Below are positions 1-6,929 of a DNA stretch of 14,729 bases, piece after piece (positions within the stretch are counted from its first letter, which is position 1; each line of letters begins with the position of its first letter). The translations under genes were made by a program, and so were the position numbers. Under the pieces are notes generated by a model. The model made no database searches. It was not told where the DNA came from and saw nothing but the letters and a program-made list of their open reading frames with translations. The DNA comes from an uncultured Clostridia bacterium (GTDB taxonomy: Bacteria; Bacillota; Clostridia; Christensenellales; Aristaeellaceae). The stretch lies in the NCBI GenBank assembly GCA_934621485.1, contig CAKTUS010000067.1, positions 1 to 14,729 of the forward strand. The letters run 5' to 3'.

Positions 1-20
1 ACCACCAGCTTTGCTGGTGG
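1..20. repeat. Left flanking direct repeat (hairpin) of element copy 1
   Basis: This 20-base sequence is identical to 176-195, and the two copies bracket the 155-base element at 21-175. It folds as a hairpin with an 8-base stem, CCACCAGC at 2-9 pairing with GCTGGTGG at 13-20 around a TTT loop. It begins at the first base of the window, so the true repeat may be longer. I read it as one half of a target duplication. Confidence 0.85.
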
Positions 21-175
21 GCAGGTTGCTGAAAAAGTGGAGGTGCAGGAGGCACTGCCTCCTGCCGGGGGTTTAGGAGCGAAGCCCCTAAGCCTTATGC
101 CGCAGCACTTTCCCCGCGAACCAGCGAAGCGCTGCTTCCAGATGATGGCGGCCAATCAGGGGGAGCGACACTCTG
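21..175 (+). mobile_element. 155-base non-coding MITE-like element, copy 1
   Basis: This is one of three full copies in the window; the others are at 6713-6867 (opposite orientation) and 13530-13684. After a variable start of about 16 bases, all share GTGGAGGTGCAGGAGGCA, then a palindrome (GCAGGAGGC/GCCTCCTGC), then a second stem around TTAGGRGC/GCCCCTAA, then blocks containing GCCGCAGC and GGCCAATCA, and end in CTCTG immediately before a hairpin. It has no start codon with a ribosome site and no conserved reading frame, so it is non-coding. It is flanked by exact 20-base direct repeats. The mobile reading is inferred from copy number, sharp edges and flanking duplications; no transposase is encoded nearby. 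Confidence 0.8.
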
Positions 176-199
176 ACCACCAGCTTTGCTGGTGGTTTT
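176..199 (+). repeat. Right flanking hairpin repeat of element copy 1; terminator-like
   Basis: Bases 176-195 repeat 1-20 exactly. At this end the stem extends to nine pairs (ACCACCAGC with GCTGGTGGT) and runs into TTTG, so on the plus strand it resembles an intrinsic terminator, although the U-tract is short. The original target of element copy 1 was probably this hairpin. Confidence 0.7.
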
Positions 200-200
200 G

Positions 201-291
201 ATTCCGAACCCGGCGGCGGTGTACATCAGGCTCGGCAGCCCTGCGCAGCAAGGCTTTCCTTACGTGCTTTGCCGTCCGGCGAGCCGCAGGC
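201..291 (-). repeat. Dispersed repeat module B, uninterrupted copy
   Basis: Read on the minus strand, this matches 13477-13529 continued at 13702-13738, and in part 14387-14450. Shared blocks are GGCTCGCCGG, CGGCAAAG, CGTAAGGAAAGCC, TTGCTGCGCA and GCCGCCGG followed by TTCGGAAT. In this copy the hairpin AGCCTTGCTGCGCAGGG (plus strand 239-255) is unbroken, whereas at 13513-13701 the equivalent sequence is split by the 155-base element. The module shows no coding features. Its function is unknown. Confidence 0.75.
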
Positions 292-425
292 AAGCTTTTT
301 GGACGGTCTGCGGCGCAGCCGCAGGGGCTGCGCTGTTTCAAAAAGACAGCTTGCGATATAGCCGCCTCAGAGATCCTTTCTTACGGAGGGGTCCCTTTTT
401 TCCATGGTCCTTCGAGCAGCGCTGT
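292..425. other. Non-coding stretch downstream of prs with hairpins
   Basis: No gene is visible. It contains the tail motif TTTTTGGACGGTCTGC (296-311) running into a perfect hairpin, CTGCGGC (308-314) and GCCGCAG (318-324) with a GCA loop, and then a five-pair stem at 332-350. Neither hairpin has a downstream T-tract on the minus strand, so no convincing prs terminator is seen. Confidence 0.5.
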
Positions 426-1640
426 TTACACCAGCCGGAAGCCGTTCTCAGCCTGACGGGTGTGGTACTTTGTGAGCAGCTTTTGAATCCGGTTATAGGG
501 GTTTAGCAGGCCGCTGAGACTGCGGTCATGATTCAGGCTGGCTACAATAAAGGAGATGTACTTGCTCATATCCGCCTCAATGAACCAGGGAGCCGCCTTC
601 AATTCCGGCGTGCGGTAGGTCAGGTTGGTGGAAATGATGCGGCTGATGGTGCCTTCTTCATAGGCTTGATGGAAAGCGTCCAGCCCGTTGGTGAACAGGG
701 CGAAGGTGGTAGCGGCAAAAATGCGGGCCGCCTTGCGCTTTTTCAGTTCACGGGCCAGGTCCAGGATACTTTCGCCAGAGGACAGAATGTCGTCGGATAC
801 GAAAACGTCCTTACCTTCCACCACATCGCCCAGATACTCGTGAGCAATGATGGGGTTGCGGCCGTTTACCACGCGGGTATAATCGCGGCGCTTATAGAAC
901 AGGCCCATATCGATGCCCAGCACGGAGCTGTAGTAAATATTGCGGTCCAGCGCGCCTTCGTCGGGGCTGACAATCATCATGTGGTTACGGTCCAGCTGCA
1001 AATCCGGCTCCTCGCGGAACAGCGCCTTCAGAATCTGGTAGCTGGGCATCACGTTGTCAAAGCCGTTCATGGGAATGGCGTTTTGCACCCGGGGATCGTG
1101 AGCGTCAAAGGTGATGATGTTGTTCACGCCCATGCGCTGAAGCTCCTGCAACGCCATGGCGCAATCCAGGCTCTCGCGGGCGGTGCGGCGGTGCTGACGG
1201 CCCTCGTACAGAAGGGGCATAATGACGTTGATGCGGCGGGCTTTGCCGGCCACGGCCGCGATGATGCGCTTCAGGTCCTGGTAGTGGTCGTCGGGAGACA
1301 TGGGAACTTCACGGCCGTACATTTTGTAGGTAACGTTGTAAGCGCCGATATCCGACAGGATATACAGGTCGTAGCCGCGCACGGTGCTCTTGATGATGCC
1401 CTTGCCCTCGCCAGTGCCAAAACGGGGGCAGTTTACGTCGATCAGAAAGTTTTCGCGGTTGGCGCCAATCAGGGAAAACAGCGGCGTATCGCCGTCCATA
1501 TCCTGCTGTTCGTGCCACTTCATCAGCCATTCATTGACCTTCCGGCCCATTTCCTCGCAGCCAGGCATTGCAATGAGTCCCAGGGGCGCATAGGGCGTGG
1601 ACAGAAGGTCCTTATTCCAGTCGCTCACAAAATCCGTCAC
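426..1640 (-). CDS. prs: Ribose-phosphate pyrophosphokinase (PRPP synthetase), long form
   Basis: Makes 5-phosphoribosyl-1-pyrophosphate from ribose-5-phosphate and ATP, feeding purine, pyrimidine, histidine, tryptophan and NAD synthesis in the cytoplasm. Visible family motifs, in order, are a degenerate RFxxGE block (RFGTGEG) followed by VRGYDLYI; the GRQHRR segment; FDAHDPRVQ; VSPDEGALDR; a KRRD flexible-loop block; and the PRPP-binding loop VFVSDDILSSGESI. The product is 404 residues, against about 315 for standard enzymes. Extra length lies at the N-terminus and in an insert after the VRG block. I chose a GTG start at 1640 because AAGGAG at 1648-1653 sits seven bases upstream. An ATG at 1646 would leave one base of spacing, and the ATG at 1706 has no ribosome site and lies upstream of the likely transcription start. 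It diverges from the ylbJ-like gene. Confidence 0.96.
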   Translation of the reverse strand: MTDFVSDWNKDLLSTPYAPLGLIAMPGCEEMGRKVNEWLMKWHEQQDMDGDTPLFSLIGANRENFLIDVNCPRFGTGEGKGIIKSTVRGYDLYILSDIGAYNVTYKMYGREVPMSPDDHYQDLKRIIAAVAGKARRINVIMPLLYEGRQHRRTARESLDCAMALQELQRMGVNNIITFDAHDPRVQNAIPMNGFDNVMPSYQILKALFREEPDLQLDRNHMMIVSPDEGALDRNIYYSSVLGIDMGLFYKRRDYTRVVNGRNPIIAHEYLGDVVEGKDVFVSDDILSSGESILDLARELKKRKAARIFAATTFALFTNGLDAFHQAYEEGTISRIISTNLTYRTPELKAAPWFIEADMSKYISFIVASLNHDRSLSGLLNPYNRIQKLLTKYHTRQAENGFRLV

Positions 1641-1647
1641 AAGCATG

Positions 1648-1653
1648 CTCCTT
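1648..1653 (-). promoter_or_regulatory. Ribosome binding site deciding the GTG start of prs
   Basis: On the minus strand AAGGAG is followed by seven bases, which include an in-frame ATG, and then GTG at 1640. The spacing favours GTG over the nearer ATG at 1646. Confidence 0.75.
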
Positions 1654-1694
1654 CTCGCTGGTTTGTATGAGTGGGGTGACAAAAATACATTGTT

Positions 1695-1723
1695 AGTATA
1701 ACGCAATTTGCGCGGCCTGAAAA
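1695..1723 (-). promoter_or_regulatory. Predicted sigma-A type promoter of prs
   Basis: On the minus strand, TTTTCA (1718-1723) and TATACT (1695-1700) are separated by 17 bases. That is four of six matches at -35 and five of six at -10. It predicts a start near 1688 and a leader of about 48 bases before the GTG codon. Sequence match only. Confidence 0.6.
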
Positions 1724-1825
1724 GACGGCTTTCGAAAAAATGTGAAATTTGTCGAAAGGTTTAGAAAAATTCCTGTTCCATTTCGCATAGCCTTTTCCAA
1801 AACAGGGAAAAGGAGGGCAAAACGA

Positions 1826-2680
1826 ATGATTTTTCCCCTGGCAATGCTGACGCTGCTGTTTTCCCAGCGGGTGATGCAGGCCGTTGCGCTATCGGCTCGC
1901 GTGTTTGTGCAAAGCGTGCTGCCCTCCCTATTTCCCATGATGGTGCTGGGGCGGCTGGCCCCGTCCGGCGGCAGTGCGGCAGGGCTGACGGCTTTTGCGT
2001 TTTTGTGCGGTTCGCCAGCCGCAGCCCAGCGGGTGCAGGGCGCTGTGGAAAGCGGCTGTCTGCCCTCGGAGCGGCTGGAAAGCCTGGCGGCGGTCACCGG
2101 CGTTATGAGCCCCATGTTTTTTGTGGGCGCGTTAGCCGGCTGGATGGGAAAGACGGCCGCCGCCTGGGTGATGCTGGGATGTCACTGGCTATCGGCGCTG
2201 CTGGTAGGCGGCCTGTGGCGGCTGCTGGCAAAGCCTGCCGCAATCAAACCGGCCCGGGCGTCTTTGCCGCGTCGGGAAGGGCTGCCCCAGGCCATTTTGT
2301 CGTCCTGCCAGGCCATGCTGGGGATATGCGGAGCCATGATGCTGTTTTCCGCAGCCATGGCGGTGCTGGAAGGAGCGCTGACGACGCTGTTTCCGGCATG
2401 GGCGCAAGCCAACCAAAGGCTGCTGGCGCTGGTTTGGGCCCTGCTGGAAATCGGCGGAGGCGCGTCGGCGGTAACGGGGCTTTGGCCCGCGCCGCCGATG
2501 GCGCTTTTATGCGGCCTGTGCTCCTTCGGCGGGCTGAGCATCTGGCTGCAAAACCTGCTGTTTGTGGGCAAATACATCCGCCCCGCAAAGCTGCTGGCGA
2601 TTCGCGCGCTTCACGGGGCGGCGGCATATGGACTGTGCGCAGCCGCTTTCGCGCTGCTTACGCCTTTTCTTTCTTTTTGA
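1826..2680 (+). CDS. YlbJ-like sporulation / Gate-domain integral membrane protein
   Basis: A 284-residue hydrophobic protein with about six to eight membrane segments. Near the N-terminus it has VLPSLFPMMVLGRL, then LCGSPAAAQRV and a VMSPMFFVGALAGWMG stretch. These parallel the PSLFP, GxPxGAK and SPxFIxGxVG motifs of YlbJ and the nucleoside-recognition (Gate) family. The C-terminal SFGGLSIWLQNL also fits YlbJ/SpmA-type proteins. YlbJ is a sporulation membrane protein of about 400 residues in Bacillus, so this one is short, perhaps lacking part of the linker. The ATG at 1826 is chosen over an in-frame ATG at 1742 because AGGAGG lies at 1811-1816, nine bases away. Its last 23 bases overlap the convergent GtrA gene. 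The family call is fairly secure; the substrate is unknown. Confidence 0.8.
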   Translation: MIFPLAMLTLLFSQRVMQAVALSARVFVQSVLPSLFPMMVLGRLAPSGGSAAGLTAFAFLCGSPAAAQRVQGAVESGCLPSERLESLAAVTGVMSPMFFVGALAGWMGKTAAAWVMLGCHWLSALLVGGLWRLLAKPAAIKPARASLPRREGLPQAILSSCQAMLGICGAMMLFSAAMAVLEGALTTLFPAWAQANQRLLALVWALLEIGGGASAVTGLWPAPPMALLCGLCSFGGLSIWLQNLLFVGKYIRPAKLLAIRALHGAAAYGLCAAAFALLTPFLSF

Positions 2681-3158
2681 ACACCCAGAACTTGCTGACC
2701 ACGTAATTGAACACCATCACAAAAACCAGCACGATGATGCGGTTCACAATATTGCTTACGCCGATTTTGGCCAGCAGCAGGGCCATGCCCTCCTCAAAAA
2801 GCACAAAGCTGAGCACGCGGCCAAAAGCAAATTCGGCCAATTCCTTCAGCACGGAGCCGCTGGTGCCGCCCTGCACCCGGAACACCATTTTGCGGTTGAT
2901 CCAGAAGGCGAACAGCACGGCGATTACCCAGCTGACGGCATTGGCAATCATCACCTGGCCGGGGGTGGCCAGATTGATGGTTTTGGCAATCCAGGAAAGC
3001 ACGCTGCCTTCCACCGGGGTTTTGGGAGCCAGAATGAACTCCACGCCGTAGGAAATGAGCATGCTCAGCAGCGTGGTCAGCACGCCGGCAATCAGGTAAC
3101 GCAGCAGCTCATATTCCTTGGGATGTTTTTCCAGAAAGGTACAGATTTTTTGCATCAT
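2658..3158 (-). CDS. GtrA family membrane protein
   Basis: A 166-residue protein with four predicted membrane helices in the GtrA layout. LLRYLIAGVLTTLLSMLISYG opens the first helix, the FAFWINRKMVFRV motif closes the second, and two more helices end in VFNYVVSKFWVFKKKEKA. Both the WINRKMVF and NYVVSKFWVF signatures are diagnostic of the family. GtrA proteins are usually linked to moving or presenting polyprenol-phosphate sugars for cell-surface glycans. The start at 3158 has AAGGAG at 3167-3172, and that site overlaps the TAA of the preceding small gene (TAAGGAG), implying coupled translation. It is last in a four-gene operon and overlaps the ylbJ-like gene tail to tail by 23 bases, with no room for a terminator between them. 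Confidence 0.93.
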   Translation of the reverse strand: MMQKICTFLEKHPKEYELLRYLIAGVLTTLLSMLISYGVEFILAPKTPVEGSVLSWIAKTINLATPGQVMIANAVSWVIAVLFAFWINRKMVFRVQGGTSGSVLKELAEFAFGRVLSFVLFEEGMALLLAKIGVSNIVNRIIVLVFVMVFNYVVSKFWVFKKKEKA

Positions 3159-3170
3159 GACGGTATCTCC

Positions 3171-3392
3171 TTATGATTCGTCTTCCCCATGGTCGCCCCG
3201 GGCGTAATCGCAGCTGAGTAAATCGGTCATGGGAAGGGTGAAGGGCTTGCCCTTCGCGCCTGCGCGCAGGGTAACGGCGGCCTCGTCGTAGCGGATCACC
3301 CACACCGTTTTTTGCACAAGACGGCCTTCCAGCAGATATACGGCGCGAATCTTGCGCCCCCGCTCCAGGGCGTAGCGCAGAAAGCGTGTCAT
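3171..3392 (-). CDS. Small conserved-looking protein of unknown function, 73 residues
   Basis: A 73-residue, basic, soluble protein with a mostly beta-strand pattern: ALERGRKIRAVYLLEG, then KTVWVIRYDEAAVTLRA, then KGKPFTLPMTDLLSCDYARGD. The run of a charged RKIRAVYLLEG strand, two more strands and a final DLLSCDYA segment recalls the small beta-barrel cores of WYL-like proteins, but I cannot assign it firmly. It starts at 3392 with ATGA overlapping the TGA of the upstream GT-C-like gene, and GGAGG lies ten bases ahead. Its own stop overlaps the next gene's ribosome site. The tight coupling on both sides supports a real gene made together with the two membrane proteins. Function unknown. Confidence 0.75.
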   Translation of the reverse strand: MTRFLRYALERGRKIRAVYLLEGRLVQKTVWVIRYDEAAVTLRAGAKGKPFTLPMTDLLSCDYARGDHGEDES

Positions 3393-5386
3393 TGGCGGTA
3401 TTCCTCCGGCACCTGGTAAATGCGGTTGCGGCCGTCGTCCGTTTCAAAAGCCAGGGGAAACAGCGTTTCCAGCTGCTCCTCATCGAGGGTAAACCGGCTG
3501 TCGGACCGTTCATAGGCGCTTACGTAGATATATTGTACCTGATATTTCCTGAGCAGGTCAAGGTGCTGGGCAGGATTTTCGTAGAAGGCCCATACCTCGT
3601 TATGCCGCTGGGTGGTGTTAAAGCCGTGATAGTACAGATACAGGTCGCTGGAGCATACGATGGTGCGTCCGGCCAGAGAGCTGACCGGGTTCAGGTGCTC
3701 GTCTCCAGTTAAAAACACGCTGTGTTCCGGGGTGTTGTTCAAAACATAGTCCGCCGTTTGAATATCATAGGCGCTGTAAGCGGTGTAATCGCTAACGCAC
3801 TCCCGGGCCACAGTCAGCGAGCTGGATAAAAAGCAGGCCAGCAAAAACAGCGCCGCAAGCACCCGCCGCCCGGCCAGCCCTTTCAGGCGGCCAAACAGGT
3901 CCAGGGCATAGTCCGCCGCCATGGGCAGGCACAGCAGGAACCATACGTAGAACAGCTTGTTGTTATCGTATTCATTGGGCTGAAACTTGATGAACTCGGC
4001 AACCAGGTAAATGAGGAACGCGCCGCAGGCAAGCATGCGGTACTGGCGCAAATCCTCCGGCGGCTCCAACGCGCCCTTGGGTTTGCGGCGCAAAAGCGCC
4101 AGACCGATGAGCACATAGGGAACGCCGATGTTTTTTAGATAAAACCACAAATAGGTATCCACCAGCCCCTGGTGATTCCGGTTATTGGCCCAGTTGAACC
4201 ACAGGCTCAAAAAATGGTCGCTGCCGGCGGCCTGCACAAAGGTAAAGGCAATCAGCTGCGGCAGGGACAGAGCCGCGGCAATGGCGCCATACAGCAGCCA
4301 TGGCCGGAAGGCAGCCCAGCGTCGGCCTTTTTCAGCGGTTAGCACCCGGTAGGCGCACATGCCCGCCGAGGCGAGCACCAGAGCCAGGTAGCTATGGGTA
4401 TGCAGCAGCGGCAGCCCGCCGGCCAGAATTCCCAGCAGCACCAGCGCGCGCACCGGCGGCTCCTTGCGCCGGCACAGCGGTGGCAGCAGCAGGTTCAGGC
4501 ACGGCATGAGCACGGTCCATCCGCCCAAAATGCCACGCTGCGGCACCAGCATATCGCAGATGATATTCACCCAGCGCAGGTTGTGAGGGTTGGGCTGGTT
4601 GGTGGGGGTTTGGTAGTAGCCCTCCATCACGTTTCGCAGGTTGTCCCACAGGGAGGTAACGACGCCGCCGTCCACCGTGGCGTCCAGGGTGTAGAAAAAG
4701 CCAAGGCCCCCGTTCAAAAACAGCAGGAAAAACGCCAGCATTGCCGCGCCCTTTTTGCGGCACAGCTGCTGGCAGAGCAGCCCGTAACCGCAAAACACCA
4801 GGGCCATCATCAGCGCGCCGGTTACGGCCATGGCCGCGTTCAGGGGCAGGCCCAGCATGTACAGGCTGGTGGCAAAGCTGTCCGACAAATAGGGGTAGGC
4901 CATGGTGGCCCCAATCATCAGGCTGTTTTCCAAGGGGAAAGAAGCGTTGACGATGCTGGTGCATACCGCCAGATGCAGGGACAAATCGCCGTAGGTGCTC
5001 TGGCCTACATGATAGCTGCCGTCCGCCGCCAGACGAAGCACATGGGTATATTGCAGCCAAACCGCCAGCAGCGTAAGGGGCAGCACCATGACGGCCAGAC
5101 GCAGCAGCTCTTTTCGGTCCTCCTGTTTCCAGAAAACCGCGGGAGCGCGATCCCGGCACAGGTAGGCGGCAAGCCACAGCAATTGCAGCGTGCCCAGGGC
5201 CAGCCAGTGCGCCAGCAGGCTGAAGCGCACGGCATAAGCCCACAAAACCGGCAGCCACATCATGAGGAACACGCCCAGGCTCAGCCCCACATAGTCGCGC
5301 ACCATGGGCTGCAGCCGGGGCAGCAGCAGGCGGCTGAGAAAAACGCCATAAACCAGGAACACCAGCAAATAAGCAAGGGAAAGCAA
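3389..5386 (-). CDS. Polytopic membrane protein, likely GT-C type glycosyltransferase
   Basis: A 665-residue protein with about 12-14 membrane helices up to roughly residue 540, then a soluble C-terminal domain of about 120 residues. The first large outer loop has THVLRLAADGSYHVGQSTYGDLSLH (Asp134, His138), the position where GT-C transferases carry acidic catalytic residues. The tail contains LLRKYQVQYIYVSAYER, a phrase typical of the extracytoplasmic domain of such enzymes. I infer use of a lipid-phosphate sugar donor outside the membrane; the acceptor is unknown. The start is TTG at 5386, five bases after TAAGGAGG (5392-5399). The ATG at 5391 is in another frame. It lies ten bases after the M20-like gene and overlaps the next gene by four. 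It could instead be a non-enzymatic membrane protein. Confidence 0.82.
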   Translation of the reverse strand: MLSLAYLLVFLVYGVFLSRLLLPRLQPMVRDYVGLSLGVFLMMWLPVLWAYAVRFSLLAHWLALGTLQLLWLAAYLCRDRAPAVFWKQEDRKELLRLAVMVLPLTLLAVWLQYTHVLRLAADGSYHVGQSTYGDLSLHLAVCTSIVNASFPLENSLMIGATMAYPYLSDSFATSLYMLGLPLNAAMAVTGALMMALVFCGYGLLCQQLCRKKGAAMLAFFLLFLNGGLGFFYTLDATVDGGVVTSLWDNLRNVMEGYYQTPTNQPNPHNLRWVNIICDMLVPQRGILGGWTVLMPCLNLLLPPLCRRKEPPVRALVLLGILAGGLPLLHTHSYLALVLASAGMCAYRVLTAEKGRRWAAFRPWLLYGAIAAALSLPQLIAFTFVQAAGSDHFLSLWFNWANNRNHQGLVDTYLWFYLKNIGVPYVLIGLALLRRKPKGALEPPEDLRQYRMLACGAFLIYLVAEFIKFQPNEYDNNKLFYVWFLLCLPMAADYALDLFGRLKGLAGRRVLAALFLLACFLSSSLTVARECVSDYTAYSAYDIQTADYVLNNTPEHSVFLTGDEHLNPVSSLAGRTIVCSSDLYLYYHGFNTTQRHNEVWAFYENPAQHLDLLRKYQVQYIYVSAYERSDSRFTLDEEQLETLFPLAFETDDGRNRIYQVPEEYRQ

Positions 5387-5391
5387 GGCAT

Positions 5392-5399
5392 CCTCCTTA
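5392..5399 (-). promoter_or_regulatory. Ribosome site fused to upstream stop codon, deciding a TTG start
   Basis: The minus strand reads TAAGGAGG, then ATGCC, then TTG. The TAA ends the M20-like gene, the GGAGG serves the GT-C-like gene, and the first in-frame start is TTG at 5386. The intervening ATG is out of frame. Confidence 0.75.
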
Positions 5400-6629
5400 T
5401 ACAGACAGCATGGAGCGGAAGAACTGTACCGCGGTTTGCAGCGTGCCCTCCGTTACGGTACACAGGCCGCTGAGCGCCTCCCGCCCGGTAACCAGAAAGG
5501 GGGAAAAGCGGTAAATGCGGTCGCTGACGGCGGCGTAGTGCCGGGCGTCGGTGACAAAGGGGCACAGACACGGCGCGATAACCGCCCGTTCAAACTGAAT
5601 TTCAATGGCGGTGGCCAGCGCGTCCCAGGCTTCGCCGCGGCGCTCGCTCATGGGCGTTGGCAGCTGACGCACGGGGAAAGATAGCGCCGTGCCGGGGCCG
5701 GCGGCCAGACGCAGCCGGCGCATGCAGCGCTCCAGATCCCGACCCGGCACCAGCGTTTGCCGGAAGGCCAGCCGGGCGTCGCCGTTTTGGGCTTGCAGAC
5801 GAGTCAACCGTCTTTCCGAAACAAAAAATTGATTCATGACCGATCGCTTGCGCCACCACAGGCGCATTAGCGGCAGGCTCAGCCGGGGATGCCGGGCCAG
5901 CCAGCATTGCGGCGCAGGAGCCTTTTTGGCCAGGGTATGCAGCAGCTCCGTGGTGGCGGGGCACAAAGAGGCGCGTTTTTCGTGCCTGGATAGCCGGGCC
6001 GCGGCGCGGGCAATGCGCTCCACGGCCCCCACACGGCCGTCGTTCCCGGCCTGCGCCTCGCCGCGCAGCTCTCCCTTTTCCGCCACGCCAATCAGCGCCA
6101 GGGGCGCATCCTTGGGCAGATAGGTGCGAAAGGCGTCCATGGTAGCATAACCGCCGTAGTCCAGAATAAAACAGGGGTTCACCTTCCGGGCCTTCAGGTG
6201 GCTGGCGATGCTCCGGGCTCCCGCGCCGTCGCTGAGCCCGTCCATGGACAGGGCCAGCATCAGGTCGCCCACGGGACAATAGCCGTCCCGCAAAAGCTCC
6301 TCCAGCGCCTCCAGCAGCGTAACCAGATGAGCCCGGGACAGCGGCACGCTCATGGGCAGAGTGTGGGCGGCCGCATCGCCCGGCCGGTCCACGTCCAGAT
6401 GCGCGGTAAACACCAGGGGGCCTGTTACGTTGGCTCCGGGAAACTCCAGCAGCACCGCGTCGTTTTCAAAACGCTTTTCCTCCATTTTGGTAAACACCAG
6501 CGGATAACACTGCCGCAGCGTAGCCAACGCCGTCTGCGCCTCTCCCGGCGTATAGGCGGTATATAGGCTTAGCCGCCGCAGCACATCCTGCGCGCGGTCG
6601 TAGTTGATGGGGGCCAGAAATTCGCTCAT
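5397..6629 (-). CDS. M20-family peptidase-like protein with degenerate active site
   Basis: A 410-residue protein with the fold signature of zinc peptidases such as carboxypeptidase S and ArgE/DapE. Visible are FTAHLDVDRPG (His77, Asp79), LVTLLEALEELL, the DGAGARSIASHL helix start, FILDYGGY (Asp157), EKGELRGEAQAG, and near the C-terminus TDARHY and YRFSP. However, the metal-bridging Asp of the usual GRGxxDxK block is missing, the catalytic Glu-Glu pair is replaced (MDGLSDG at about 129-135), the GGHSS dimer-domain His is gone, and the final His appears to be Cys390. I infer a non-catalytic or altered enzyme. ATG 6629 is chosen because GGAGG (6637-6641) sits seven bases upstream. First gene of the envelope operon; no clear promoter was found. 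Confidence 0.82.
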   Translation of the reverse strand: MSEFLAPINYDRAQDVLRRLSLYTAYTPGEAQTALATLRQCYPLVFTKMEEKRFENDAVLLEFPGANVTGPLVFTAHLDVDRPGDAAAHTLPMSVPLSRAHLVTLLEALEELLRDGYCPVGDLMLALSMDGLSDGAGARSIASHLKARKVNPCFILDYGGYATMDAFRTYLPKDAPLALIGVAEKGELRGEAQAGNDGRVGAVERIARAAARLSRHEKRASLCPATTELLHTLAKKAPAPQCWLARHPRLSLPLMRLWWRKRSVMNQFFVSERRLTRLQAQNGDARLAFRQTLVPGRDLERCMRRLRLAAGPGTALSFPVRQLPTPMSERRGEAWDALATAIEIQFERAVIAPCLCPFVTDARHYAAVSDRIYRFSPFLVTGREALSGLCTVTEGTLQTAVQFFRSMLSV

Positions 6630-6712
6630 GACCATGCCTCCGTTTGTAAAAAAGGAATTGCTTTGGCGGTTGAAAAAGAATTGGAGAAGCCTGCCCGGCT
6701 TGGAAAAGCCGT
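6630..6712. other. Upstream region of the M20-like gene, ending in a hairpin repeat
   Basis: Holds the GGAGG site of the M20-like gene at 6637-6641 and a T-rich tract on the minus strand, but no convincing -35/-10 pair. Bases 6695-6712 are the left member of an exact 18-base direct repeat, CCGGCTTGGAAAAGCCGT. It folds as CGGCTT/AAGCCG around GGAA, and its partner is at 6868-6885. Confidence 0.6.
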
Positions 6713-6867
6713 CAGACTGTCGAAAACCCATGATTGACCGCCAGCGCCCGCGAACATCGCTGCGCCGGTTTGCGGGAAAAGTGCTGCGGCACAAGGCTTA
6801 GGGGCTCCGCTCCTAAAACCCCTGCAGGAGGCAGTGCCTCCTGCACCTCCACTTTTTTGACGGTCTG
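6713..6867 (-). mobile_element. 155-base non-coding MITE-like element, copy 2
   Basis: Minus-strand copy of the element at 21-175, again exactly 155 bases. It has the clearest terminal inverted repeats of the three. The plus-strand left end CAGACTGTCGAAAA (6713-6726) matches the reverse complement of the right end, CAGACCGTCAAAAA, at 12 of 14 positions. Inside are the GCAGGAGGC/GCCTCCTGC palindrome and the TTAGGAGC/GCCCCTAA stem. Exact 18-base direct repeats flank it (6695-6712 and 6868-6885). It lies between the 3' end of dnaE and the start of the M20-like gene, so it separates two transcription units and may have displaced earlier signals. Confidence 0.85.
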
Positions 6868-6929
6868 CCGGCTTGGAAAAGCCGTTTCAGCGCTCCACAG
6901 GCCGTCGTCCGGCCTTGGGTTGCGGCCTT
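6868..6929. repeat. Right flanking hairpin repeat of copy 2 and dnaE 3' flank
   Basis: Bases 6868-6885 repeat 6695-6712 exactly. A second hairpin, AGGCCG (6899-6904) with CGGCCT (6910-6915), lies closer to the dnaE stop. Neither is followed by a T-tract on the minus strand, so a standard dnaE terminator is not evident. Confidence 0.65.

Noticed and set aside
21..175. Integron attC or Rho-independent terminator as the identity of the 155-base element
   Set aside because: No integrase-type core sites or cassette genes are present, and the internal stems lack T-tracts. Exact flanking duplications fit insertion better.
528..1670. A 380-codon plus-strand frame opposite prs, and a similar one at 4394-5473
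   Set aside because: Both are antisense shadows produced by GC-rich codon bias; neither has a ribosome site or recognisable motif.
1742..1825. Sporulation-type promoter ahead of the ylbJ-like gene (CATAGCCT near 1787)
   Set aside because: Only a partial -10 resemblance and no matching -35 at proper spacing.
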